Of a stretch of DNA of 9,122 nt, positions 1 to 6,794 are shown in pieces (position 1 is the stretch's first letter; each line of letters begins with the position of its first letter). The stretch is taken from positions 1 through 9,122 of the forward strand of contig JAUUZS010000131.1 of NCBI GenBank assembly GCA_030589835.1, read 5' to 3'. Source of the DNA: Cyclobacteriaceae bacterium. GTDB taxonomy: Bacteria > Bacteroidota > Bacteroidia > Cytophagales > Cyclobacteriaceae. The notes below the pieces were generated by a model. That model did not search any database and was not told the origin of the DNA. It worked only from the letters and a program-made list of their open reading frames with translations. A program made the position numbers and the translations under genes.

Positions 1-58
1 TCAATTTTTCTATTAATCTCTTGTTCAATATCTGATATTCATGTTATAGACAACATCC

Positions 59-96
59 AAACTAACAACATGTTGGTTAGTTTACTTTTTTAAGTA
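59..96. promoter_or_regulatory. Double dyad: possible operator or terminator
   Basis: Bases 59-66 (AAACTAAC) and 76-83 (GTTAGTTT) are perfect inverted repeats. The spacer contains AACATGTT (67-74), itself a palindrome, so the element folds almost end to end with one unpaired G. A second dyad, TACTT at 83-87 and AAGTA at 92-96, overlaps its right edge, and six T residues lie at 86-91. One reading is a regulator operator: compact symmetric sites of this sort are bound by TetR-type dimers. The other is an intrinsic terminator for a plus-strand gene ending left of the window, because a T tract follows the hairpin. The stem is AT-rich, which weakens the terminator reading. The permease start lies about 180 bases downstream. 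Confidence 0.45.
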
Positions 97-220
97 CCTA
101 AACAGGCATCCCGCAACCAGAAGCTGCCACTTTTTGCTACCCCCTGCAAACACCACCTTTACCGGGTGACAGGCATTAGCTCTCCATTAAAACCAAATAA
201 TCGCCACTATTAAAATAGAA

Positions 221-253
221 TTGGGGATCAAAACAATTTCTGTCTAAACTTTG
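221..253 (+). promoter_or_regulatory. Weak candidate promoter for the permease gene
   Basis: TTG at 221-223 and TAAACTTTG at 245-253 resemble the Bacteroidetes -33 (TTG) and -7 (TAnnTTTG) elements. The -7 box has one extra base between TA and TTTG, so it is not an exact match. It would give a leader of roughly 20 bases before the ATG at 279. No Shine-Dalgarno sequence precedes that ATG, which is normal for the phylum. Treat this as a guess from position and partial consensus. Confidence 0.3.
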
Positions 254-278
254 TCTTTATATCATATAATTATCGCTC

Positions 279-2693
279 ATGTTTAAGAATTACCTGAAAG
301 TTACTTTGCGCAGCTTCGTCAATCAGAAGTATTATTCAATGATCAATACCCTCGGATTGGCATTGGGCTTGGCGGCTTGCATCATCATTCTACTCTATGT
401 GCAGGATGAGCTGAGTTATGAAAAATCATTCAAAAACAATGAGCAAATTTATCGTTTGGTTCAGGATTTTCCGATGGGCGACCATTTATCGCAATCTGCC
501 TCTGTTCCATTTCCAACAAAAAATACCATGGTGGAAGATTTTCCGGAAATCACCAATACAGCTTTGGCTTACCGGCCATCAAGCTGGGGCAATCCTACCT
601 TGATAAAATACAAAGACCACGAATTTTATGAAGACGATTTTGTATTTATGGAACACAGTTTTCTGGAAATATACGATTTTAAGTTTGTCAAAGGCGATCC
701 CTCAAAAGCCCTGGTAGGTCCAAACGAATTGATCATTACTGAATCCGTTGCGAAAAAATATTTTGGCAATGACGATCCTATTGGCAAACTGCTCAACCTG
801 AATAATTTTCGTGACCTTGAGGTAATAGGGGTTATTGAAGATTTGCCCAAAAATACGCACCTGCATTTTAATATGTTGGCTTCTTTTGAAACCTTCAAAA
901 CCTTTTTCGCCAATAATCCTGACTTTTTTGATACACAGTGGGTTTGGGTAGCTGCCTGGATGTATTTTACGGTAGAAGATCCTATTGAAGTCGAGCGAAT
1001 CCGGGCTCAACTGCCCGCATTTGTAAAAGCGCATTATCCGGAATTATTGGCAGAAAAAGGAGTGGCGCTAAGAATTCAAAAAGCCAATGATATACATTTG
1101 AATTCCCACCTGGAGCTGGAATTCGAAACCAATGGAAACATACAACATGTGTATATCTTTTCATCAATTGCTATATTGATCCTTATTATTGCCATTATCA
1201 ATTTTATGAACCTGGCCACTTCAAGGTCTGTAAAAAGAGGAAAGGAAGTTGGACTAAGGAAAGTAATGGGTGCTACCCGTGAAATGCTGGTGGTTCAATT
1301 TATGGGCGAGGCTATTCTGACCACGTTTTTATCCTTGCTGATAGCCATGCTTATCATCTATAATATCTTGCCCTGGTATAACAATATCACAGGAAAAGCA
1401 ATCGCTTTCGACCTTTTTCAAAATCCACTATTGCTGATGGGCATTGTTGTTTTATTGATTGTCGTAGGCTTATTGGCCGGGAGTTATCCTTCCATCATCA
1501 TGTCGGCATTTAATCCGACAGATGTATTGAAAGGTAGAATTATCAGCTCTAATCAAGGCGATAATATTTTAAGAAAAATTCTTGTAGTTGGCCAGTTTGT
1601 GGTTTCTATTACCCTCATTATTTGCATCGGAATTGTGTATAAACAACTTCAGTACATTCACACACTGGATCTTGGTTTCAATAAAGAACAAATCGTTTTG
1701 GCAGATGTCAACTTTGCGCAACGAAACCACTACGCTGAATTCAAAAACACAATGGAAGCCAATTCAGGCATAGCAGCCGTCACCATGATGGGAGGCAGCA
1801 TACCGGGGCAGGAAGAATTGATCGAAAATGCTTTTGTGGTATCCGGCACCCCGATAGAAGAGCAACAATGGTTTAGTATGTTTTTTGCTGCCCATGATTT
1901 TGAAAAAGTGCTGAATCTTGAATTTATTGAAGGGCACAGTTTTCAGGTTGGAAATACGAATGATTCAACAGGATATATCATCAATGAAGCCGCAGCACGG
2001 ACTTTGGGTTGGGACGATGCTGTAGTAGGCAGATCTCTCGACCGGGTAAATGGCAATAATGTTCGAACAGGAACCGTAATCGGGCTCGTAAAAGACTACC
2101 ACTACCGATCACTTTATGATCCTATAAAGCCCCTGGTAATTGCTCTTGCTAATGGAGGGGCAAAAATGTGCATTAAGGTGAATAGTAAAGACCTTAAAGG
2201 AACCATGGAATTCATAGAAGCAAAATGGAACGATAGCTTTGAAGGCACTCCTTTTCGCTATTCCTTCATGGATAATGATTACGACAAATTATATGAAAAA
2301 GAGGAAAAACTGAGCAATGTGGTTCAATATTTTTCCATTTTGGCCATCTTTATTGCCTGCCTGGGACTCCTGGGATTATCCTCCTTTTCTACAGAAAACA
2401 GAAGAAAGGAAATTGGCATACGCAAAGTAAATGGAGCTTCAACTATTGAATTATTGGCCCTTTTGACCAAAGACTTTTCAAAACTGGTTTTGATCGCATT
2501 TGTCATTTCAATCCCTGTTTCATATTATTTTGGAAATTTATGGTTAAATGATTTTGCCTATAAGACTGAAATAGGAATTGATGTGTTTATCATTGCCGGA
2601 GTATCAGCCTTACTGATAGCCATATTTACCGTTAGCTATCATACCGTCAAGGTAGCCTTAAAAAATCCGATCAATTCCCTAAGACATGAGTAG
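279..2693 (+). CDS. ABC transporter permease, MacB/FtsX family, eight-helix type
   Basis: This 804-residue inner-membrane protein belongs to the MacB_PCD/FtsX group, whose members work with a cytoplasmic ATPase to drive export or periplasmic mechanical work; the substrate cannot be read from sequence. Visible helices lie at about 21-41, 290-312, 344-364, 385-408, 433-453, 680-703, 735-752 and 767-787. Two large periplasmic domains fill about 45-285 and 455-675. Each FtsX-like half has the conserved cytoplasmic loop after its first helix: GKEVGLRKVMGA at 321-332 and RRKEIGIRKVNGAS at 708-721. The protein ends in NPINSLRHE, matching the usual C-terminus of the family. The start MFKNYLKVTLRSF is also the usual family opening, which supports the ATG at 279 despite the lack of a ribosome binding site. 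Length is normal for the Bacteroidetes version (about 780-820 residues). No ATPase or membrane-fusion gene is adjacent in the window. It appears intact and somewhat less AT-rich than the kinase genes. Confidence 0.93.
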   Translation: MFKNYLKVTLRSFVNQKYYSMINTLGLALGLAACIIILLYVQDELSYEKSFKNNEQIYRLVQDFPMGDHLSQSASVPFPTKNTMVEDFPEITNTALAYRPSSWGNPTLIKYKDHEFYEDDFVFMEHSFLEIYDFKFVKGDPSKALVGPNELIITESVAKKYFGNDDPIGKLLNLNNFRDLEVIGVIEDLPKNTHLHFNMLASFETFKTFFANNPDFFDTQWVWVAAWMYFTVEDPIEVERIRAQLPAFVKAHYPELLAEKGVALRIQKANDIHLNSHLELEFETNGNIQHVYIFSSIAILILIIAIINFMNLATSRSVKRGKEVGLRKVMGATREMLVVQFMGEAILTTFLSLLIAMLIIYNILPWYNNITGKAIAFDLFQNPLLLMGIVVLLIVVGLLAGSYPSIIMSAFNPTDVLKGRIISSNQGDNILRKILVVGQFVVSITLIICIGIVYKQLQYIHTLDLGFNKEQIVLADVNFAQRNHYAEFKNTMEANSGIAAVTMMGGSIPGQEELIENAFVVSGTPIEEQQWFSMFFAAHDFEKVLNLEFIEGHSFQVGNTNDSTGYIINEAAARTLGWDDAVVGRSLDRVNGNNVRTGTVIGLVKDYHYRSLYDPIKPLVIALANGGAKMCIKVNSKDLKGTMEFIEAKWNDSFEGTPFRYSFMDNDYDKLYEKEEKLSNVVQYFSILAIFIACLGLLGLSSFSTENRRKEIGIRKVNGASTIELLALLTKDFSKLVLIAFVISIPVSYYFGNLWLNDFAYKTEIGIDVFIIAGVSALLIAIFTVSYHTVKVALKNPINSLRHE

Positions 2694-2768
2694 ATGGTAT
2701 AGTGCTTTTCTGTATTCCTTCTAAGAAAGGGGAAAGACTGAGTGCTTAGTTCCTAAATCAATTGATAA

Positions 2769-2954
2769 TTGAAGCAACCAAGGTGGGATGTCAACCTGGC
2801 CATACTCGCTTATCATCTGGTCAATACAATCAGGTACATGTTGATAAAGAATGGAATAAACCATGAGTGGACAAATATTGTAAGGATCATGAATGCCCAA
2901 ACTACCCAGTCAATATTATGCGATCTCACGGGTATGTTAGAAGTTAGAAGCTAG
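2769..2954 (+). pseudogene. C-terminal remnant of an IS4-superfamily (IS1634-like) DDE transposase
   Basis: The reading frame contains LAILAYHLVNTIRYMLIKNG followed by INHEWTNIVRIMNAQ. From knowledge of the family, this strongly resembles the conserved C-terminal block of IS4-superfamily transposases of Bacteroidetes, where an 'LAY.LVNTIRY.LK..GI.H.W..IVRI.NTQ' stretch follows the FRxLKTDL/VFHQ region. A TAA lies directly upstream in frame (2766-2768), and the DDE catalytic core and N-terminus are absent, so only about 40-50 residues of a protein of several hundred survive. The recognisable homology ends near base 2912; the rest of the frame (to the TAG at 2952-2954) runs into the heptamer array and is probably not original coding sequence. 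It is certainly not functional. No terminal inverted repeats could be assigned. Family assignment is from memory of the motif and should be confirmed by a search. Confidence 0.68.
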
Positions 2955-3050
2955 AAGACAGAAGTCAGAAGACGGAAGTCAGAAGACGGAAGTTAGAAGA
3001 TAGAAGATAGAAGATAGAAGATAGAAGATAGAAGACGGAAGACGGAAGTT
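2939..3050. repeat. Tandem heptanucleotide array, 16 units of (A/G)GAAGNN
   Basis: Exactly 16 consecutive 7-base units fill 112 bases without interruption. Positions 2-5 of every unit are GAAG. Position 1 is A in twelve units and G in four, and positions 6-7 are TT, CT, AC, TC or AT. Units 9-13 (2995-3029) are five identical copies of AGAAGAT, which indicates recent local expansion. Every G-initial unit (starting at 2974, 2988, 3037 and 3044) follows a unit ending in AC, so a 14-base compound unit is also present (2967-2994). The array overlaps the tail of the transposase remnant and lies between the convergent permease and kinase genes. Function is unknown; slippage-driven growth is the simplest explanation. 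Confidence 0.95.
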
Positions 3051-3065
3051 AAAAAAGTTGTTTTT

Positions 3066-3106
3066 CTTTTAGCTTTCTGCATTCTACTTTTAGCTTTTTA
3101 ACTCTA
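3066..3106. repeat. Degenerate 7-phased segment, inverted relative to the heptamer array
   Basis: CTTTTAGCTTT occurs at 3066-3076 and again at 3087-3097, exactly 21 bases (three heptamers) apart. CTTTCTG and CATTCTA lie in phase between the copies. Read on the minus strand, the segment gives A/G-rich heptads similar to those of the array at 2939-3050, so it may be a decayed, oppositely oriented part of the same repeat family. It sits immediately downstream of the stop codon of the first kinase. The match is imperfect and the inference is tentative. Confidence 0.45.
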
Positions 3107-3109
3107 CCA

Positions 3110-6100
3110 TTATAAATAAGGGAACTCCAATTTAAAGACAGATCCCTCCTTCAGTGTAGAATCTAAAGAAATGTTACCTCCAAGTCTGTCAACAGCTTCC
3201 TTTACAATAAAAAGGCCTAAACCAGAACCGTCAGACTCTTCCGTTGCTCTGTAAAACATGTCGAATACTTTTTCCTTTTGGTTTTCAGCAATCCCAAGTC
3301 CATTATCCTTCACACTCAATAACCAGAAATTCTCTTTTAAGGTCATCTTTATATGAATAAAAGAATCTTTTTTATCCCGATCGCTATACTTTATCCCGTT
3401 ATTCAAAAGATTATTCAAAACCATCTTCATTCTCAATTCATCACTTTTAATGGTCACTTCCTTATCCATATCCATGATTATTTCCACCTGTGCTGAACCT
3501 GGCATATATTTCAGGTCAAGTATTATTTGCTTAACCAGCTTGTATATGTTTAATGGTTTAACGATAATTTCCTGCCTTGCATTTCTCGAATATTGAATCA
3601 AACTTTTTATAACTCTTTCTTGCTTATAGATTGAATCCTCTATGTATTTCAGATGAGTTTCCAGGTTGCTATTTTTATTTTCAATTTTTGCAATATTCAC
3701 CAAACCGAGAATTGATTTAAGTGGGGCACTCAAATCATGTGATGCACTATACACAAACCGATCTAGTTCCATCACCGATTTATTCAATTTCTGATTCGAC
3801 TCCAGAAGTTCTGTGGTTCGAAGTTCAATCCTCTTCTCAAGTGTGTTGTTCGATTGTTTTAATTCCTTGTGAATAATGGTGAGCTCTTTATTCTGATTGC
3901 CAATATATTCCTTCTGCTTACTGATTTCTTCATTCTGTGTGAGTAGTTTCTCGTTGGTAGAAAGAAGTTTATCATTCTGATTGGTGATTTCTTTATTCTT
4001 TTCCTCGATAAGTTTTTCAAGTACAAGCTGATTTTTTTTATAATTAAAACGCTTGTAGTAATAAAATGAGGCAAACAGAATGACGACAATCATTACAATC
4101 CCAGCTTTGAACCATGTTTCCATATAAAAGGGAGGAATAATTCTTATGCCAATTTCCTTTATACTATTATCCCACACACCATTTTCACTTGCTATTATCT
4201 TTAATACATAGTTATCCGGCGCCAGGTTTGAAAAGGAAACGCGATGGTCATTGCTGATATAATTCCAATCGTCATCAAAGCCTTCCAGCATGTATTTATA
4301 TTCTACCTGTTCCGGGTCAGAAAACTGTAATGCGGAAAAAGAAATCGAAAAATATTTTGCCTGACGGTACATCATGCTAAAAGTATTTACCAAACTGATG
4401 TTTTGGCTCAGGATATCAGGTTCACCAAAAATCGGAACACTTTGGTCGTACAAAAGCAAATCTGTAACAATCACATCCAGCTCAAGCTTTTCCTTTTCCA
4501 ATTCTTCAGGCATAAAGACATTGAAACCTCGAATCCCTCCAAACAACAATCTGCCGTCCTTGCATTTTGTGGATGCCAAAGGTTTGAATTGTGTATCTTG
4601 TATTCCATATGATTTGCCGAAAATCACAATTTGTTCTGTACCCGGAGAAAACTTTACAATCCCTTTATTTGTCCCAAGCCACAAATTGCCATTTGCATCT
4701 TCTTGTATACTTGCAACAGAGCCATCCGGAAAACCTTTGTCAGGACTATAATTTTTGAATGTTTTAGAATACGTATCGAAAAACATTAATCCCCCACCCA
4801 AAGACCCAAGCCAAATCCCGCCTTTGGAATCTTCATATATTTCCATGATAATATCGTGCCCAAGGGATGTACTATCATTAGGGTCATTCCGGTAATAATC
4901 TGATTTCCCGGATTTTGGGTAATATATATATAACCCTGTACTGGTGCCTATATAAATATTCCCATTACTACCCACCAACAAGGTTCTTATGTTTTTTCTT
5001 TTTGTGACAGCATCATTATTTTTCTCAAGAAAGTGATGTGTAATTTTCTTGTTTTCAATATCATACGCGTCAAGCCCCTGTGATGTTCCGATCCATAAAA
5101 TTCCATTTTTATCTACATCCAATTTTCGAACAAAATTAGAGAGGTATAAATCAGTATCGGATTGGTCAAGGTCTATATGAACAAATTTGCTATTTTCAAA
5201 ATAACTCAATCCTCCCTTTAGCGTCGATACCCATACAATGCGGTTATGATCTATACAAATGTCTGTAATCTCATTGTCACGTAAGCTGCCAGCTGACGAA
5301 CTTGCTTTATAGATGGTATACTTGCCATCTTTATAATAATTCAATCCTTCTTCCTGAGTCCCTATCCAAATCCCCCCTTTATCATCCTGCGCAAAACTCG
5401 TTATATTGTTACCTGAAAGACTGTTTTGGCTCGAGTACTTCTTTTTTACCAAACTCATTTTTCTGGTCTCTTTGTTCAAAAAATCAATCCCTTTCTGAAG
5501 AGTCCCTACCCATAGGTCATCATTTTTATCAACAAATAAGGCCCGGATGGTATTTGAACTTAAGGCCGTAACATTTCCATCTTCCTTCTGATGAGCTGAG
5601 AACAACTCTTCCCGATTATTATAGATTGCCATCCCATCTTTAGTTCCGATGTATATTTCTCCATCCCGATCATGAGTAATGGCAGTAATGTAGGCAGAAG
5701 GGATAGATGAATTTTGAGGTGTATAATATTTAAAGCTTTCATTATCAATATGATATGCAATTAATCCCCCACCCCAAGTTCCTATAAATAAGCGTTCATC
5801 GTAATAATGCAAAGCTCTCACCCAATTGCTGGAGATTTGAAATCGACCGGTTTTCGTATTGCAAAATTCTTCTACGTCAAAAGAATCAAGGTTTAATTTT
5901 AATACCCCGTTATTCGTAGTGCCAATGTATAATTCTCTGTCGTTTATGTTTAACAACTTATCAACGATACTATTCTTCAACTTTTCATTGCTACAGCTTT
6001 TTACTATACCAATATCCAAATCGAGATACTTCAAGCCCCCTGATGATGAAGCTATCCAAATCCGATTATTTTTTGTATCATAAGATATATCATGGACTCT

Positions 6101-6493
6101 AATAAATCCATCATCACTTTTATACGTTATGAATGTCTCCTTTTGATAATTGAATTGACACAAGCCTTGAGGTGTTCCAATCCACAAATTATACTTATCG
6201 TCCTCATACAACACATTGATCCTATTACTGGGTATTGAGTTGGAGTCTGCTGGGTTTGGCTGATAAATTTTAAATTCATAACCATCGTATCGGTTTAACC
6301 CATCCACTGTTCCGATCCAGATATAACCCCGGGAATCCTGAGCAAAGCAACTGATGGTAGGTATTGATAATCCTTCATCAGAAGATATGTTTCGGAAAAA
6401 CAATTCCCGCTCCCAATGTTGCGCAGAAGATTGGACAATAATAATAGTAGTTAAAAAAAATATCAGATATAATTTTAAAAAAATATTATTCAT
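3110..6493 (-). CDS. Propeller/Y_Y_Y sensor histidine kinase (complete, no receiver or output domain)
   Basis: This 1127-residue membrane sensor kinase probably binds an extracytoplasmic ligand and autophosphorylates on histidine. A signal peptide spans about residues 1-25. Fourteen blade motifs of the W-I-G-T type follow (aromatic residue near 59, 104, 146, 189, 236, 281, 328, 376, 421, 467, 514, 561, 605, 651), about 45 residues apart, which fits two seven-bladed propellers. Next come a Y_Y_Y domain (about 722-786), one membrane helix (about 797-813), a coiled coil (about 821-908), a HisKA domain with phosphoacceptor H919 in SASHDLSAPLKS, and a HATPase domain with N-box N1028/N1032, G1 box DNGLGI from D1063 and G2 box GSGLG (1089-1093). 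All catalytic motifs are intact. The frame extends seven codons upstream to a TTG, but the ATG at 6493 is preferred because it opens directly into the signal peptide and the TTG falls inside the candidate -7 box. The protein stops after the ATPase domain, so a separate response regulator is needed. It is paralogous to the next gene upstream. Confidence 0.93.
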   Translation of the reverse strand: MNNIFLKLYLIFFLTTIIIVQSSAQHWERELFFRNISSDEGLSIPTISCFAQDSRGYIWIGTVDGLNRYDGYEFKIYQPNPADSNSIPSNRINVLYEDDKYNLWIGTPQGLCQFNYQKETFITYKSDDGFIRVHDISYDTKNNRIWIASSSGGLKYLDLDIGIVKSCSNEKLKNSIVDKLLNINDRELYIGTTNNGVLKLNLDSFDVEEFCNTKTGRFQISSNWVRALHYYDERLFIGTWGGGLIAYHIDNESFKYYTPQNSSIPSAYITAITHDRDGEIYIGTKDGMAIYNNREELFSAHQKEDGNVTALSSNTIRALFVDKNDDLWVGTLQKGIDFLNKETRKMSLVKKKYSSQNSLSGNNITSFAQDDKGGIWIGTQEEGLNYYKDGKYTIYKASSSAGSLRDNEITDICIDHNRIVWVSTLKGGLSYFENSKFVHIDLDQSDTDLYLSNFVRKLDVDKNGILWIGTSQGLDAYDIENKKITHHFLEKNNDAVTKRKNIRTLLVGSNGNIYIGTSTGLYIYYPKSGKSDYYRNDPNDSTSLGHDIIMEIYEDSKGGIWLGSLGGGLMFFDTYSKTFKNYSPDKGFPDGSVASIQEDANGNLWLGTNKGIVKFSPGTEQIVIFGKSYGIQDTQFKPLASTKCKDGRLLFGGIRGFNVFMPEELEKEKLELDVIVTDLLLYDQSVPIFGEPDILSQNISLVNTFSMMYRQAKYFSISFSALQFSDPEQVEYKYMLEGFDDDWNYISNDHRVSFSNLAPDNYVLKIIASENGVWDNSIKEIGIRIIPPFYMETWFKAGIVMIVVILFASFYYYKRFNYKKNQLVLEKLIEEKNKEITNQNDKLLSTNEKLLTQNEEISKQKEYIGNQNKELTIIHKELKQSNNTLEKRIELRTTELLESNQKLNKSVMELDRFVYSASHDLSAPLKSILGLVNIAKIENKNSNLETHLKYIEDSIYKQERVIKSLIQYSRNARQEIIVKPLNIYKLVKQIILDLKYMPGSAQVEIIMDMDKEVTIKSDELRMKMVLNNLLNNGIKYSDRDKKDSFIHIKMTLKENFWLLSVKDNGLGIAENQKEKVFDMFYRATEESDGSGLGLFIVKEAVDRLGGNISLDSTLKEGSVFKLEFPYL

Positions 6494-6794
6494 TATTACA
6501 TATGATCTAATCAAAAATAACCATTATATATCCAATTCAATACTATTTGGATCAAAATCCAGACATTTTTCATAAGTTAAAAAAGTGGAAAATACTTATT
6601 TTGTGTTCTTTGAGTGGTTTTATTTGTCTGATTTGGTACTATATGAGGTCTCACGTTAAGAATACAAAGAGAAAAATACAAACATAAAATATAAAAAATT
6701 GTAACCTGAGGAATAAGGAATATGCAATTTGCTTAATCACCATTAAATTCATGAAAATCACTTGTATTCATTGGTTTGATTGACAATATAAGGC
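6494..6794. other. Intergenic gap between the two kinase genes
   Basis: This 301-base AT-rich gap lies between the stop of the upstream kinase and the start of the downstream one. No gene or RNA was recognised. It holds the candidate promoter at 6512-6540. A second exact TAnnTTTG match on the minus strand (6679-6686) has no partner TTG at the right distance. Short inverted repeats such as ATAAGT/ACTTAT (6572-6577 and 6594-6599) and ATCCAA/TTGGAT (6530-6535 and 6547-6552, bracketing the -33 element) are present, but dyads this short are expected by chance in a gap this size. No T-tailed hairpin follows the upstream kinase. The gap length and the promoter suggest that the kinases can be transcribed separately. 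Confidence 0.6.
6512..6540 (-). promoter_or_regulatory. Candidate Bacteroidetes-type promoter for the downstream kinase
   Basis: On the minus strand, TTG (6538-6540) is followed after 18 bases by TATTTTTG (6512-6519), an exact match to the TAnnTTTG -7 consensus with near-consensus spacing. Transcription would begin close to 6505, giving a leader of only about 12 bases before the ATG at 6493. This also argues against the upstream in-frame TTG as the translation start, since that codon is part of the -7 box. Confidence 0.5.

Larger units (their letters stand above)
1..278. other. Intergenic region upstream of the permease gene
   Basis: No gene could be supported here. The minus strand is broken by stops in all frames near the left edge. 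One plus frame is open from base 1 to the TAA at 91-93 and again from 94 to the TAA at 211-213, but it has no recognisable product. The region holds a dyad at 59-96, a block at about 100-176 that is visibly richer in G and C than its flanks and carries ACAGGCAT twice (102-109 and 169-176), and a weak candidate promoter at 221-253. An operator or leader function is possible, but no specific riboswitch or RNA fold was recognised. Confidence 0.6.
2694..3109. other. Convergent intergenic region with mobile-element remnant and repeats
   Basis: This 416-base stretch separates the 3' end of the permease from the 3' end of the first kinase. It contains about 75 bases of unassigned sequence, a transposase remnant (2769-2954), a heptamer array (2939-3050) and a short 7-phased segment (3066-3106). 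No convincing terminator was seen for either gene: the hairpin near 2717-2733 has no T tract, and the A/T-only hairpin at 3051-3065 is weak. The accumulation of an insertion remnant and repeats between convergent 3' ends fits a region where insertions do little harm. Confidence 0.7.

Noticed and set aside
1..213. Open plus-strand frame across the left edge, with one stop at 91-93
   Set aside because: About 30 codons before the stop and 39 after it, with no recognisable motif and no start after the stop. The frame crosses the dyad, so chance is a better explanation.
2713..2737. Hairpin after the permease stop as a terminator
   Set aside because: The pairing between the CCTT and AAGG segments is short and no T tract follows.
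2939..3050. CRISPR array
   Set aside because: The repeats are 7 bases and contiguous, with no spacers, and no cas gene is present; it is a simple tandem repeat.
3051..3065. A/T hairpin after the first kinase as an intrinsic terminator
   Set aside because: The stem is only A-T pairs around a GTTG loop, so it is too weak to support a call on its own.
4374..4751. 125-codon plus-strand frame inside the first kinase
   Set aside because: It is antisense to the well-supported propeller/Y_Y_Y coding region and its product shows no domain; it is a shadow frame.
6679..6686. TAnnTTTG match on the minus strand as a second promoter for the downstream kinase
   Set aside because: The box is exact, but no TTG lies at about 18-21 bases upstream; a single 6-base match in an AT-rich gap is expected by chance.
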